Part shown: piece by piece, positions 1 to 6,954 of the stretch | Numbering within the stretch: position 1 is the stretch's first letter | Layout: each line of letters starts with the position of its first letter | Source of the DNA: a virus | DNA length: 45,758 nucleotides | IMG/VR virus record: IMGVR_UViG_3300032282_002133 | Span: 1-45,758 of that record | Reading direction: 5' to 3' (one strand) | The notes under the pieces: model-generated | The model's database searches: none | The model's input: only the letters and a program-made list of their open reading frames with translations | Told to the model about the DNA's origin: nothing | Made by a program: the position numbers and the translations under genes

Positions 1-167
1 AGTGAGTGCAATGCTATGCTAAAGTAATTAGTAATATGCTAAGGTGTTTAGTATAGTAGATTAGTGTAATGCTTGGGAAGTGCTGAGGTATTATCTTATT
101 GTATATATTATAGGAAGAATGTAAAGAAATGTTTTTTTTCAAAAAATATTTTTACATTTGTATTCAG
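1..167. other. non-coding left end
   Basis: No ORF of useful length was found on either strand. The hexamer ATGCTA occurs three times in the first 43 bases, and one TTGGGAA word lies near 73. A Bacteroidota-type -7 box lies near its right end. If the molecule is circular, the right-edge adhesin ORF would read AGT GAG TGC and so on from base 1 and stop at 25-27. That is only a possibility. Confidence 0.4.
153..160 (+). promoter_or_regulatory. -7 promoter box TACATTTG
   Basis: This matches the Bacteroidota -7 consensus TAnnTTTG exactly and lies 7 bases before the ATG of a tiny membrane peptide. No convincing TTTG -33 box is present 19-21 bases upstream, only a T-rich tract, so the call rests on the -7 box and its position before the rightward early genes. 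Confidence 0.4.
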
Positions 168-251
168 ATGAGAATTATTGTTTCAGCTATAATATCAATT
201 CTATTAACACTATTCTGGTTACAGATTAAAAAACATGACGAAGACTTATAG
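168..251 (+). CDS. 27-aa membrane peptide
   Basis: Reading from the ATG at 168 gives a 27-residue peptide that begins MRIIVSAIISILL and ends KKHDEDL. One hydrophobic helix (about residues 3-18) is followed by a charged tail, the usual layout of a single-pass small phage membrane peptide. It directly follows a TAnnTTTG box and overlaps the next gene by 17 bases, as tightly packed phage genes often do. It has no recognisable family. A chance ORF is possible because it is so short. The hydrophobic/charged pattern and the promoter position favour a gene. A role in lysis or superinfection exclusion would be pure guesswork. Confidence 0.42.
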   Translation: MRIIVSAIISILLTLFWLQIKKHDEDL

Positions 252-444
252 ATTTTTTTATCATTATTTTAAGCAAAAACAATGCATGAGTGTGCATTTT
301 AAAAAACAATGTATGCCATGTAAAAATGTAGTTTGTTATGCTGATACAGAAACTAAATGGAACAAGACTCAACCACATTTAACAATGCAAGGGTTTGCAT
401 CAAGAATAGAAATCAAAGACGACACTATTTACATTTACAAATAA
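235..444 (+). CDS. small conserved-type phage protein (69 aa)
   Basis: This 69-residue basic protein has a central ETKWNKTQPH segment and the C-terminal pattern MQGFASRIEIKDDTIYI. From memory, this general pattern (an ETK.NK.QP block followed by MQGFA) recurs in small unknown proteins of Bacteroidota phages, but no function is known to me. Three cysteines are spread through residues 17-34 (two in a CMPCK cluster), which could bind metal, though the spacing is not a classical zinc finger. The start ATG lies inside the end of the preceding tiny peptide, suggesting coupled translation. The next gene begins 11 bases after its stop in an A-rich leader. Confidence 0.7.
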   Translation: MTKTYRFFYHYFKQKQCMSVHFKKQCMPCKNVVCYADTETKWNKTQPHLTMQGFASRIEIKDDTIYIYK

Positions 445-455
445 AACTAAAAACA

Positions 456-716
456 ATGACTAAACTAGACCAAATTGTAGAACAGTACCCAGACACAGAC
501 ATTTTAAAGGCAGATGGATTTGACAAGTGCGTCTTAGGATATGATTATTCTTGGGATGGTACTATAAGACTTATTTACTCTATAGACAAAATAATAAAGC
601 AACTAATGAAGCAAGATAAAATGCCTGTAGACGAGGCTATAGAGTACTTTGAGTTTAATATGAGAGGGGCTTATGTTGGGGAACAAACACCTATATGGTG
701 TCAAGATGATTTTTGA
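456..716 (+). CDS. small conserved-type phage protein (86 aa)
   Basis: The frame is open from 357, but the ATG at 456 (MTKLDQIVEQY) is preferred: it follows an A-rich leader and avoids a long overlap with the gene ending at 444. The protein is acidic and mixed alpha/beta. Its C-terminal pattern, EYFEFNMRGAYVGEQTPIW, resembles a small protein of unknown function that recurs in many tailed phages, where it usually sits among early genes. No catalytic motif is visible. It is followed almost directly by a 38-aa ORF, so 168-834 reads as one transcription unit. Confidence 0.7.
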   Translation: MTKLDQIVEQYPDTDILKADGFDKCVLGYDYSWDGTIRLIYSIDKIIKQLMKQDKMPVDEAIEYFEFNMRGAYVGEQTPIWCQDDF

Positions 717-717
717 T

Positions 718-834
718 ATGAAAGACAAAACACTGCTAGAAATATTAGACCTTAGCGACTGCGAAAATGTCTTACAGACAATGGAGTGGGATGATAATGG
801 CATACCCATAATTAACATTGACATAAAGGAATAA
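718..834 (+). CDS. 38-aa acidic protein
   Basis: This ATG-started reading frame lies one base after the stop of the 86-aa gene and encodes 38 residues beginning MKDKTLLEILDLSDCENV. It is acidic, has an amphipathic N-terminal helix, and ends NIDIKE. Placement, spacing and codon use match the neighbours, which supports a real small gene. No family is recognised. Confidence 0.5.
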   Translation: MKDKTLLEILDLSDCENVLQTMEWDDNGIPIINIDIKE

Positions 835-892
835 TTCTTATCTTTATGGCGTGGGAATTGCTATACATCCTACGAACCGTATCCTATAATTT

Positions 893-1843
893 ATGCCGTA
901 CATTCTATGTATATTGTTGCTATTAATGCAAACACTGTCTTCCCAAGCACAGTGCAAAGACGTATATGGTGACAAAACCGATTGTCCTACCGACCAAGAT
1001 AGTCTTGTTATTTACAATAACGCATTAAAGGTTGCTGAATTTTACAGTAACAATAAATCCTATCAATTATTAAAATCTATTGAACTGACTGAAAACAGTC
1101 AGAAGATAACTGTATTTGAAGACCTCAAAGAAGCAAGAAGAATGTTTAACATTTTGAGAAGGGAATTGGCATCTATTAAGGATGACAAGTTTTCTGCTGG
1201 CAAACCTAATCCTGGATACAAGGATATTAATTATTCACAATATTATCAACTTGTAGATGAAAACAGATTCTATCAAAGAGAGCTTGAGAATCAGATTATT
1301 AATTCTGAAGCTCCGATGTCAATGTATGACACAAGAGTTTCACCTATTCTTGTTAACTCATATAAATGCATTGATACGAGTTCTGTATTTTTTAACGACC
1401 TTGTAAATATACCCTTGTATGTACCTGTAACAGTAAAACCATTTGGATTGCTAACAGAAAGTGAACTTATAATGAGATACAAGGCGTTACATATTCAAGT
1501 ACCAGATATTACCAAGCCTCCAAAAAGAAAAATGGAAAAGAGGGATTCTACAAATACGATTGTAGTCAAGCAGGTAATAAATAATATACCTAAAGACACC
1601 ATAATTCATGTAAACAACTTCTATGTAATAAAACCAAATGGGTTGCCTATATATGCATTAAACCAATATGGTAGTGGGGGAATTATTGGATTCATGGTTG
1701 GTCATAAATTCAAGAAATTAGATAAAAAGCAATACGGTGACTATGCAGTTCCTTTGTTTGCTAGGGAATTGCTTGCTAATGAAAAGGAACTTGACAAATA
1801 CTTAAAAATAAAATTTGGTGCTTATTACGAAGGATTTTATTAA
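893..1843 (+). CDS. secreted or periplasmic protein of unknown function (316 aa)
   Basis: Residues 1-20 form a signal peptide (short polar start, hydrophobic stretch ILCILLLLM, small residues and a likely cut after SSQAQ), a common Bacteroidota pattern. The cysteine just after the likely cut is not in a clean lipobox. The mature part is charged and mostly alpha-helical up to about residue 130. A middle region is rich in beta and proline (PLYVPVTVKPFG). A lysine-rich linker follows near residue 210, and then a C-terminal part with GSGGIIGFMVGHKF (about residues 261-275). No enzyme motif of a lysozyme, amidase or protease was found. Being the only exported non-fibre protein here, it could act in the periplasm (lysis, exclusion) or accompany the fibre. 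A strong terminator follows. Confidence 0.72.
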   Translation: MPYILCILLLLMQTLSSQAQCKDVYGDKTDCPTDQDSLVIYNNALKVAEFYSNNKSYQLLKSIELTENSQKITVFEDLKEARRMFNILRRELASIKDDKFSAGKPNPGYKDINYSQYYQLVDENRFYQRELENQIINSEAPMSMYDTRVSPILVNSYKCIDTSSVFFNDLVNIPLYVPVTVKPFGLLTESELIMRYKALHIQVPDITKPPKRKMEKRDSTNTIVVKQVINNIPKDTIIHVNNFYVIKPNGLPIYALNQYGSGGIIGFMVGHKFKKLDKKQYGDYAVPLFARELLANEKELDKYLKIKFGAYYEGFY

Positions 1844-1898
1844 TTTTATTATCGGTAGAAAATAGCCTTGCTTTTCCTACGAAAACCACAAATAAAAG

Positions 1899-1920
1899 AC
1901 CCCCACTATTGGGGGTTTTT
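1899..1920. terminator. bidirectional rho-independent terminator
   Basis: A 7-bp stem (ACCCCCA at 1899-1905 with TGGGGGT at 1910-1916) has a 4-base loop. It is followed by T residues on the plus strand and flanked by an A-rich tract at 1892-1898 that gives T residues on the minus strand. It lies between converging genes. The stop codon of the leftward gene (1906-1908) sits in the loop, so one hairpin probably ends both transcripts. Confidence 0.85.
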
Positions 1921-2259
1921 ATTGTCAGTAATTTCTATCAGTTGACCACTTGCCATTAGGTCTATAAGGTCTTCTAATTGTGCTTTTTGGGAATCGCTAA
2001 AATGAATAACCTTATCCTCTATTGCATCTAAGAATAATGCATCTCTTATGTCTGAATCAATTTCATTTACAGCTTCTTGAGGAAGTCTGTGTCTTATGTT
2101 GTCTATAATCCATTTGCATCTTGATGCATAGTTAAGCATTATTTGCTTTGCTCCGTATTCATAACTTTTTGCTAGGTCATCAAAGTAGTCCATTGCAATC
2201 TTAGTGTGATGTAATGCCTTAATTAATGAGAATGTGTTGTCTTCAAATTTTTCTTTCAT
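1906..2259 (-). CDS. hypothetical helical protein, last gene of the replication operon
   Basis: The frame is open to an ATG at 2286, but the ATG at 2259 (MKEKFEDNTF) is preferred, because the upstream one lies inside a small membrane ORF that ends at 2271. The product has about 117 residues and is predicted to be almost fully helical and acidic. It has a long central helix region with ASRCKWIIDNIRHRLPQEAV and a hydrophobic C-terminal helix (LEDLIDLMASGQ). No known domain was recognised. It is the last gene of the leftward unit and ends inside the terminator loop. Confidence 0.65.
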   Translation of the reverse strand: MKEKFEDNTFSLIKALHHTKIAMDYFDDLAKSYEYGAKQIMLNYASRCKWIIDNIRHRLPQEAVNEIDSDIRDALFLDAIEDKVIHFSDSQKAQLEDLIDLMASGQLIEITDNKNPQ

Positions 2260-2270
2260 GTGTATGGGAA

Positions 2271-2372
2271 TTAATAATTTATGCAAATAAAATAAAGCAC
2301 TATTATTACTATTGTTACAATTATTAGTAATCCTAAAATTATATCAATAGCTTCTTTTATTATTTTTTTCAA
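2271..2372 (-). CDS. 33-aa single-pass membrane peptide
   Basis: A TTG start overlaps the TGA stop of the upstream gene (TTGA), a classic coupling overlap. The 33-residue product starts with a basic, amphipathic segment (KKIIKEAID) and continues into an unbroken hydrophobic helix of about 20 residues (IILGLLIIVTIVIIVLYFI). It stops 11 bases before the preferred start of the next gene. The tight fit between its neighbours and the clean membrane helix support a real gene, despite its length and non-ATG start. Function unknown; a membrane anchor for the replication complex is one option but is speculative. Confidence 0.5.
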   Translation of the reverse strand: MKKIIKEAIDIILGLLIIVTIVIIVLYFICINY

Positions 2373-2836
2373 TTAGTTTTAATTTTTGGGGTTCTGGATA
2401 TTCTTGTTTTCCCATACAGATAATGAGAAATAGTAGAATGATGTACATTAAAAAATTCAGACAAAATCATATTGCTACATAAATATTTTTCATGAATTAT
2501 ACTGCAAAATCTTTTTCTTAAATCACCTATATAGTTTCTTGACCTTGCACTTTTGTTTATAACAAAATCATTTATAGAAACATCATATTCTTCACATAAA
2601 ATCTTTGCCTCTATAAGCAATTCTTCGTGTGTAATAAACTGCTTTCTAATCCTGTCCCTCATTCTGTTTTCAATTCTTTGATATTCTTTTTTTTCTTTCT
2701 CTGGCTTTATTACAACCAATGGGATAGAGTCACGATATTCTTTTAAATATCCAATGATTCTATTTTTTGTAAAATCATTAAAATCTTCATCTAGGTAAGT
2801 TTCTAATTGTTTAATAAATTTTTCTTCTGGTTTCAT
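2369..2836 (-). CDS. DnaA domain IV-like DNA-binding protein, putative initiator
   Basis: The N-terminal part (about residues 1-60) is charged and helical. The C-terminal part (about residues 100-150) reads like DnaA domain IV: an RKRFCSIIHEKYLCSN helix is followed by LSEFFNVHHSTISHYL, which matches the DnaA signature helix containing DHSTV, where the histidine, serine and threonine contact the DnaA box. There is no AAA+ ATPase part. Placed next to NinG and DnaB, it may bind the phage origin and guide helicase loading, or act as a regulator. The protein overlaps NinG by 4 bases (2833-2836), so the two are translationally coupled. The family match is by eye only. Confidence 0.62.
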   Translation of the reverse strand: MKPEEKFIKQLETYLDEDFNDFTKNRIIGYLKEYRDSIPLVVIKPEKEKKEYQRIENRMRDRIRKQFITHEELLIEAKILCEEYDVSINDFVINKSARSRNYIGDLRKRFCSIIHEKYLCSNMILSEFFNVHHSTISHYLYGKTRISRTPKIKTN

Positions 2837-3432
2837 TTTTTAGTTTTGTATTGTTCAATAATTAATTTTAAATCTGATTCTGTTATTTTGCCTATCTCTC
2901 TTTTTTTGTCTTCCATTTTCTGTACCTCTTCCTCCCCAACAGCATCAACAAGAAACCTTTTGTATCTCTGATATGTTAGACCGCTTGGTTCTAGGTGCAT
3001 ACTTAAATTACAATGGCAACAACCAGCATGGCAGTTTATTTCATTGAACCTTAGTGAATAGACTGCCCTTGAAACAAAGTGCATACACTGTACAACATAG
3101 TTGCCAGATGTGTCCTTGTCTTTTAAATTAAAAGTTCCACCACAACATATGCAGGTAATATTTTTATTACTATCTGAGTCACGCTTCTTTATCCAATTCC
3201 CAAACAAAATGTCGGCAATCTTTAAGTAATCACTCTTGGTCTTGTCATTAGATACCTTGTGCAACTCTCTTGATATCTTACTTAACTGAGCCTTGTGGTT
3301 TCTGTATTGTTTTTTTATTTCGCCAGGGAAGTGATGAATAAAATATCCCTTATAACCTAGAGTTGGATACTTTTCACAGTCAGCAGAACACTTGCAATTC
3401 TTTTGCGTAATACTTGAATTAAATCTCTTCAT
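2833..3432 (-). CDS. ninG: NinG-like (Rap) recombination nuclease
   Basis: The order of motifs matches the lambda NinG/Rap family: a W-I-K-K-R-D segment near residue 80, a CICCGG cysteine pair, then a CMHFVSRAVYSLRFNEIN stretch (family: GHY.S......RF.E.N), a CHCN pair and a final Y..YKRFL helix. The four cysteines should bind zinc in an HNH-like fold. An extra N-terminal cysteine cluster (CKCSADCEKY, about residues 13-22) is also seen. Known Rap cuts branched recombination intermediates. In this phage it would act on replication and recombination DNA together with DnaB, which ends one base upstream of its start. Confidence 0.85.
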   Translation of the reverse strand: MKRFNSSITQKNCKCSADCEKYPTLGYKGYFIHHFPGEIKKQYRNHKAQLSKISRELHKVSNDKTKSDYLKIADILFGNWIKKRDSDSNKNITCICCGGTFNLKDKDTSGNYVVQCMHFVSRAVYSLRFNEINCHAGCCHCNLSMHLEPSGLTYQRYKRFLVDAVGEEEVQKMEDKKREIGKITESDLKLIIEQYKTKK

Positions 3433-3433
3433 T

Positions 3434-4846
3434 TTAAAATGGTAAATCTAGTTTTGAAAATGTGCCATCGGCTTGTCTTTCTATTTTAATTATTTTATTT
3501 GGACTCAGGTGATGGTTCTTAAACTGCATTGTTGAGCCAGTAAACTCCATGGCTATATTTTTTGTTGAGCCATGTCTATTTTTAGCAATAGTGCAAATTG
3601 CTAGTTTCTGTACAGGATATTCTATGTTGTTTATGTCAATAGGTTCTGTCATACCATAATACTCAGGTCGCATTAAAAATAACACACTATCTGCATCCTG
3701 CTCAATAGCACCAGACTCTCTTAGGTCTGACAACTGAGGCATCTTGTCTGCCCTTGACTCTACGGCTCTACTTAACTGACTTAGTGCAATGACAGGTATC
3801 TCTAGTTCCTTTGCAATACACTTCAGACCCCTACTTATGTCAGAAACAATCTGCTCTCTGTTCTTATTTTTAACATCAGTGCCAGACATCAACTGTATGT
3901 AGTCAACAATTATGTACCCAATGTTATGTTTCTTCTTTAATAAAGTAGCCTTTGTTCTAATGTCCCTAATATTCATGCTTGTCCTGTCCTCAATAAAAAT
4001 CTTAGACGAAGCAATCTTGTCTATAGATTCCCCTAACATCCTATCCTCATCATCTGTAGTCTGACCATTTCTTATTCTCTCATGTGGAATGTTTGTGTCA
4101 ATAGAAGCCAGCCTTCTTACCAACTGAACTCCATCCATTTCTAAGCTAAAAATCGCACAAGGAACATTTCCCAAAACAGAAGTATTATAAGCAATAGACA
4201 ACGACAATGCAGTCTTACCTGCTCCTGGTCTTGCAGCAATTATTATCAAGTCTGGGGAAACCAAGCCATTTGTAGCCTTGTCAAGCTCATTTATTTCGGT
4301 TTTAATTCCCAAGACACCACTATGCTTAACGGTAGCGTGCTGCTCTAAGACCTTCATTCCGTAGTAAACTATGTCCTTAGACATACCCTTGATAACCTTC
4401 TCCTGCGATTTCTGCATCTTTTCATCTGTAGCACTTATAAGGTCAAATATGTCAGTTTCGTCCAAAAATGACTTTGAAAACGCATCGTGTGATATGGTTA
4501 TCATTTCCCTCTTCAAATAACTTTCAGACAAAATCAAAATGTAGTTTTCTATGTTGGCAGAACTAATCACAGAATTAGTTATTTTCATGACCGCATAAGC
4601 CCCTCCAACAAGTTCTAAATTATTTTGCCTTTTAAGCTCCTCAACCACCGTTATGATGTCTATGCCTTGCCCACCATCATAAAGTGCCGCTATAGCCTTA
4701 AAAACAGCCTTAAATTCAATTTTATAAAACATATCCTCAAACAATCTTGACATTCCTAAGTTTTGGCAGTTAATGTCAAGCATCAAAGACCCTAATATTG
4801 ATTCCTCAATTTCTGCTGATTGTGGGGGCAATTTATCTTTAATCAT
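3434..4846 (-). CDS. dnaB: replicative DNA helicase, DnaB family
   Basis: Its 470 residues are normal for DnaB. The N-terminal domain begins PPQSAEIEESILGSLMLD, the usual DnaB opening. The RecA-like domain has Walker A ARPGAGKT (residues 205-212), Walker B IIVDYIQLM (312-320), and the later motif LSDLRESGAIEQDADSVLFL, typical of the DnaB arginine-finger and hairpin region. It unwinds DNA ahead of the polymerase as a hexamer. No phage primase or polymerase is visible, so it likely recruits the host ones. Its start overlaps the end of the DUF1376-like gene by 8 bases, consistent with a helicase working with a loader or initiator. Confidence 0.96.
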   Translation of the reverse strand: MIKDKLPPQSAEIEESILGSLMLDINCQNLGMSRLFEDMFYKIEFKAVFKAIAALYDGGQGIDIITVVEELKRQNNLELVGGAYAVMKITNSVISSANIENYILILSESYLKREMITISHDAFSKSFLDETDIFDLISATDEKMQKSQEKVIKGMSKDIVYYGMKVLEQHATVKHSGVLGIKTEINELDKATNGLVSPDLIIIAARPGAGKTALSLSIAYNTSVLGNVPCAIFSLEMDGVQLVRRLASIDTNIPHERIRNGQTTDDEDRMLGESIDKIASSKIFIEDRTSMNIRDIRTKATLLKKKHNIGYIIVDYIQLMSGTDVKNKNREQIVSDISRGLKCIAKELEIPVIALSQLSRAVESRADKMPQLSDLRESGAIEQDADSVLFLMRPEYYGMTEPIDINNIEYPVQKLAICTIAKNRHGSTKNIAMEFTGSTMQFKNHHLSPNKIIKIERQADGTFSKLDLPF

Positions 4847-5570
4847 ATCTTGGGGTTGGGGAATTAGGTAATTTTCTTAATGTTTGAATTTTTGGCTGTT
4901 CGGTTTGTTGGTATTTATTTTTCCTTTCTTTTTCATCTTTTCTTTTTTTAAGCCAATAAGAAAAATGTCTTTTCAATTCTTTTAAATCTTTATAATCTTC
5001 AGCTAATTCCAATTCTTTTAAAAAAACATCAACAAAAGCTAAAACATCATTTTTTGTAATTTTATAGGATGTCGCTATTTTATAAAAATATTGTTCTTCA
5101 TTTTTAAATAATTTTTTTTCACCTTCCCAGCTATTAGAGTCTTTAATTTCGTTAGAGTTTTTATTAATTAAAATAGTATTTATTATATCTTTATTTTCAT
5201 TTTCCATATGGGAGGTCATATGACCATTAATAATTTCTTCTTTTTTTATATCATTTTTATCCTTATTTTTTGTATGTTGATTATTGCCAGAAACATTATT
5301 CCTTCTGCTTTTGGTGTATTTTTGTCTTTTTAATTTTTCTTCTTCTAATCTTTCATTATACCATAATCCATTTTCATCTTTTATGAACTTATCTTTCAGT
5401 TTATCCCAATTTTGTCCAACAACTTGAGCTATCATATGTGTGGTCATATGACCTCTATTAAATTGAGTCATTAATAACTCCATATAAGCACCTTTTTCTT
5501 CAAAAGTCATACCCATAGTTCCGCCAATATAATCGTTTGGATAAAATAAGAAAGCAGGGTCTTTACTCAT
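4839..5570 (-). CDS. DUF1376-like phage replication protein
   Basis: The ATG at 5570 (MSKDPAFLFYPNDYIGGT) is preferred over 5594, because the protein then begins directly with the family pattern F.FYP.DYI.....M..EE.GAY..LL. This is the winged-helix domain found in phage replication proteins next to DnaB/DnaC. The middle (about residues 80-150) is lysine- and asparagine-rich and low in complexity. A second helical part near residues 155-210 (YKITKNDVLAFVDVFLKELE) could be the helicase-contact region. Together with DnaB downstream, it probably acts as initiator or loader. Its start overlaps the end of the upstream 69-aa gene by 8 bases. Confidence 0.75.
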   Translation of the reverse strand: MSKDPAFLFYPNDYIGGTMGMTFEEKGAYMELLMTQFNRGHMTTHMIAQVVGQNWDKLKDKFIKDENGLWYNERLEEEKLKRQKYTKSRRNNVSGNNQHTKNKDKNDIKKEEIINGHMTSHMENENKDIINTILINKNSNEIKDSNSWEGEKKLFKNEEQYFYKIATSYKITKNDVLAFVDVFLKELELAEDYKDLKELKRHFSYWLKKRKDEKERKNKYQQTEQPKIQTLRKLPNSPTPRYD

Positions 5571-5772
5571 TTGAATTAGTTTTAAAATTTTCAAATAATT
5601 TAATTTGAGAAGCCATGTGATTTAGGAAATTTTTACTTGTGTCTAAGTCTAACATAATATTAATTCCAATAGTAGAATCTATGCTTTTTATTGTAATTAA
5701 AATGTTTTTAGGATTCGCATAACAAGTTAATTCAGTAAAGCAATCATCTGTAAAAGTTAATTGAGTTGCCAT
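5563..5772 (-). CDS. small hypothetical protein (69 aa), first gene after the structured leader
   Basis: Starts MATQLTFTDDCFTELTCYANPKNILITI, giving alternating beta strands, and ends with a short helix (FLNHMASQIKLFENF). No family is recognised. It is the first gene downstream of the promoter and folded leader at 5773-5959, and its end overlaps the DUF1376-like gene by 8 bases. It is therefore expressed with the replication genes. Confidence 0.7.
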   Translation of the reverse strand: MATQLTFTDDCFTELTCYANPKNILITIKSIDSTIGINIMLDLDTSKNFLNHMASQIKLFENFKTNSNE

Positions 5773-5786
5773 AATAAAAAAGTTAA

Positions 5787-5865
5787 GGGTAGCCTCTGTT
5801 GTTGCTTAAACAAAAACATCTTGCTTATGGAAAAGCAGAAGATAATTTTGCAACAGAAGTTACCC
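5787..5865 (-). promoter_or_regulatory. long leader hairpin upstream of the replication genes
   Basis: GGGTAGCCTCTGTTG at 5787-5801 pairs with CAACAGAAGTTACCC at 5851-5865, with 13 Watson-Crick pairs plus one wobble and one mismatch on either strand. A smaller imperfect hairpin (TCTTGCTT against AAGCAGAAGA) lies inside. The element lies in the expected 5' leader of the leftward replication transcript. It could be a regulatory RNA, an attenuator or part of the origin. Confidence 0.55.
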
Positions 5866-5917
5866 AGTTATTTTAAATAATTTTTTCTTTTGGAAATCAT
5901 ATGTCTTTGTTTAAGCA
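5803..5917. repeat. 17-bp inverted repeat in the intergenic region
   Basis: TGCTTAAACAAAAACAT (5803-5819) is matched in inverted form at 5901-5917 with 16 of 17 positions. The right arm falls near the predicted start of transcription of the leftward promoter. The arms compete with the 5787-5865 hairpin for pairing, so two alternative folds are possible. This could also be a pair of protein-binding sites at an origin or operator. Confidence 0.6.
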
Positions 5918-5920
5918 GGA

Positions 5921-5951
5921 CAAAAATATAAAAATTTTTGATACAGCCAAA
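5921..5951 (-). promoter_or_regulatory. Bacteroidota-type promoter for the replication operon
   Basis: Read leftward, the -33 box TTTG is at 5951-5948, the spacer is exactly 19 bases, and the -7 box TATTTTTG is at 5928-5921. This is a full match to the Bacteroidota consensus TTTG-N19-21-TAnnTTTG. Transcription would begin near 5915 and give a leader of about 140 bases before the gene starting at 5772. Confidence 0.72.
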
Positions 5952-5959
5952 AAATATTT

Positions 5960-6205
5960 TTAGTAAGCGGTAATTATATTCCCTTGTTCGTCTAGAATAG
6001 TGATTACGTTGTAGTATGAGTCGTAGTAGTTTGCTACCTTGATGTAAGTTTCGTTTAAATCTCTGTTCATTTGTATGTAAACATAAAATTCTTGCTCAGA
6101 CAAAAATGGTGAGTGTTTTTTAGGATTGTACTTCTCCTTGTAGTATTCGTATATTACCTTCATTTGGTTTGTTTTCTTGTTGTTTATGTACTCTTGTTTA
6201 GTCAT
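5960..6205 (-). CDS. hypothetical protein (81 aa)
   Basis: This 81-residue protein is lysine- and tyrosine-rich in its first half (MTKQEYINNKKTNQMKVIYEYYKEKYNPKKHSPFLSEQEF) and more acidic and beta-like toward the end (YYNVITILDEQGNIITAY). No recognised domain. It overlaps the upstream gene by 8 bases. It ends just before the leftward promoter at 5921-5951, so the genes to its left can be expressed separately. Confidence 0.68.
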   Translation of the reverse strand: MTKQEYINNKKTNQMKVIYEYYKEKYNPKKHSPFLSEQEFYVYIQMNRDLNETYIKVANYYDSYYNVITILDEQGNIITAY

Positions 6206-6536
6206 CTTGTTTGGGAATTTGAGGTATACACATTGGCTTTTCTTTTGTCCATTTTCTATTAACTAAATAGTAGACATTATAGAATCCTTTTGAGTTCATT
6301 ATTTTATTTCTTTCTAATGAACATCTCTTGCATACATCTTGTGACCATTTATGTCTTTCCATTTCGTTTGGGAATTCTTGAATCATATCGGTATTAGATT
6401 CTAAAATACGGCTAATAGCATTAATTATTTCATCTACATTAAAGTGTGTTTTTTCTGGAATATCATCTGCAACTTTGTTTACCCATTCCATATAGGTATC
6501 GTAAAGTTTAACTCTGTTTATTTTTATTTTTTTCAT
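6198..6536 (-). CDS. hypothetical protein (112 aa)
   Basis: The protein starts with a basic segment (MKKIKINRVKLYD), continues with helical, acidic stretches (VDEIINAISRILES), and has a C..C pair (DVCKRCSLERNK, near residue 71) that could bind metal, though two more ligands are not evident. No family is recognised. An 8-base overlap couples it to the downstream 81-aa gene, and about 50 bases separate it from the upstream gene. Confidence 0.68.
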   Translation of the reverse strand: MKKIKINRVKLYDTYMEWVNKVADDIPEKTHFNVDEIINAISRILESNTDMIQEFPNEMERHKWSQDVCKRCSLERNKIMNSKGFYNVYYLVNRKWTKEKPMCIPQIPKQDD

Positions 6537-6588
6537 ATCTTAAATGTAAGTTTTAAACTGACAATTCACCTACAAAACATAAGTGCGC

Positions 6589-6837
6589 CTATTTTTCTTG
6601 TGATGCGCCTAGTTTTAATTGTTCTCTATACCATTTAATTGCAAAACAGAAAGATAGATATTGGTCTTGGAATCCACCTACTGTATTGGGATTTTGTATT
6701 CTAAACATTTCCCAAGCATTATTAATTTCTTCATCTGATATTTCTATTCGCTGTTTGGGAACTAGATTATTAATGCCATCAAGTTCTGGGTAGTTATCTG
6801 TGTAGTTTTCTGTGTAGTTTTTTGATTTTTGTCCCAT
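6589..6837 (-). CDS. hypothetical protein (82 aa)
   Basis: Starts MGQKSKNYTENYTDNYPELDG, a polar, possibly disordered N-terminus with a repeated NYT-like pattern, followed by a helical acidic region (ISDEEINNAWEMFRIQN) and a C-terminal helix with aromatics (YLSFCFAIKWYREQLKLG). No recognised domain. The 117 bases upstream contain a cluster of TTTACG/CGTAAA boxes that could control it. Confidence 0.65.
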   Translation of the reverse strand: MGQKSKNYTENYTDNYPELDGINNLVPKQRIEISDEEINNAWEMFRIQNPNTVGGFQDQYLSFCFAIKWYREQLKLGASQEK

Positions 6838-6888
6838 ATTTATTTGATTTTTGGTATTTATAGTACCTTGTTGTTTATTTTTTTAAAC

Positions 6889-6944
6889 TGTTTACGTTGT
6901 CGTAAACAAAGTAAATATTTGCGACAGGTGCTGATTTACGACAC
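6889..6944. promoter_or_regulatory. cluster of TTTACG/CGTAAA boxes, possible operator
   Basis: TGTTTACG (6889-6896) and CGTAAACA (6901-6908) form a perfect 8-bp inverted repeat with a TTGT spacer. TGTCGTAAA (6899-6907) is matched in inverted form by TTTACGACA (6936-6944). Three copies of the same hexamer lie in 56 bases of a short intergenic gap, which is typical of a repressor site. A structural RNA role is the alternative. Confidence 0.45.
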
Positions 6945-6954
6945 CTTTTGCAAA

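Noticed and set aside
1-27. Adhesin ending at base 27 by circular closure
   Set aside because: The reading frame would allow it, but there is no overlap or read evidence that the ends join, so it is not annotated as a gene end.
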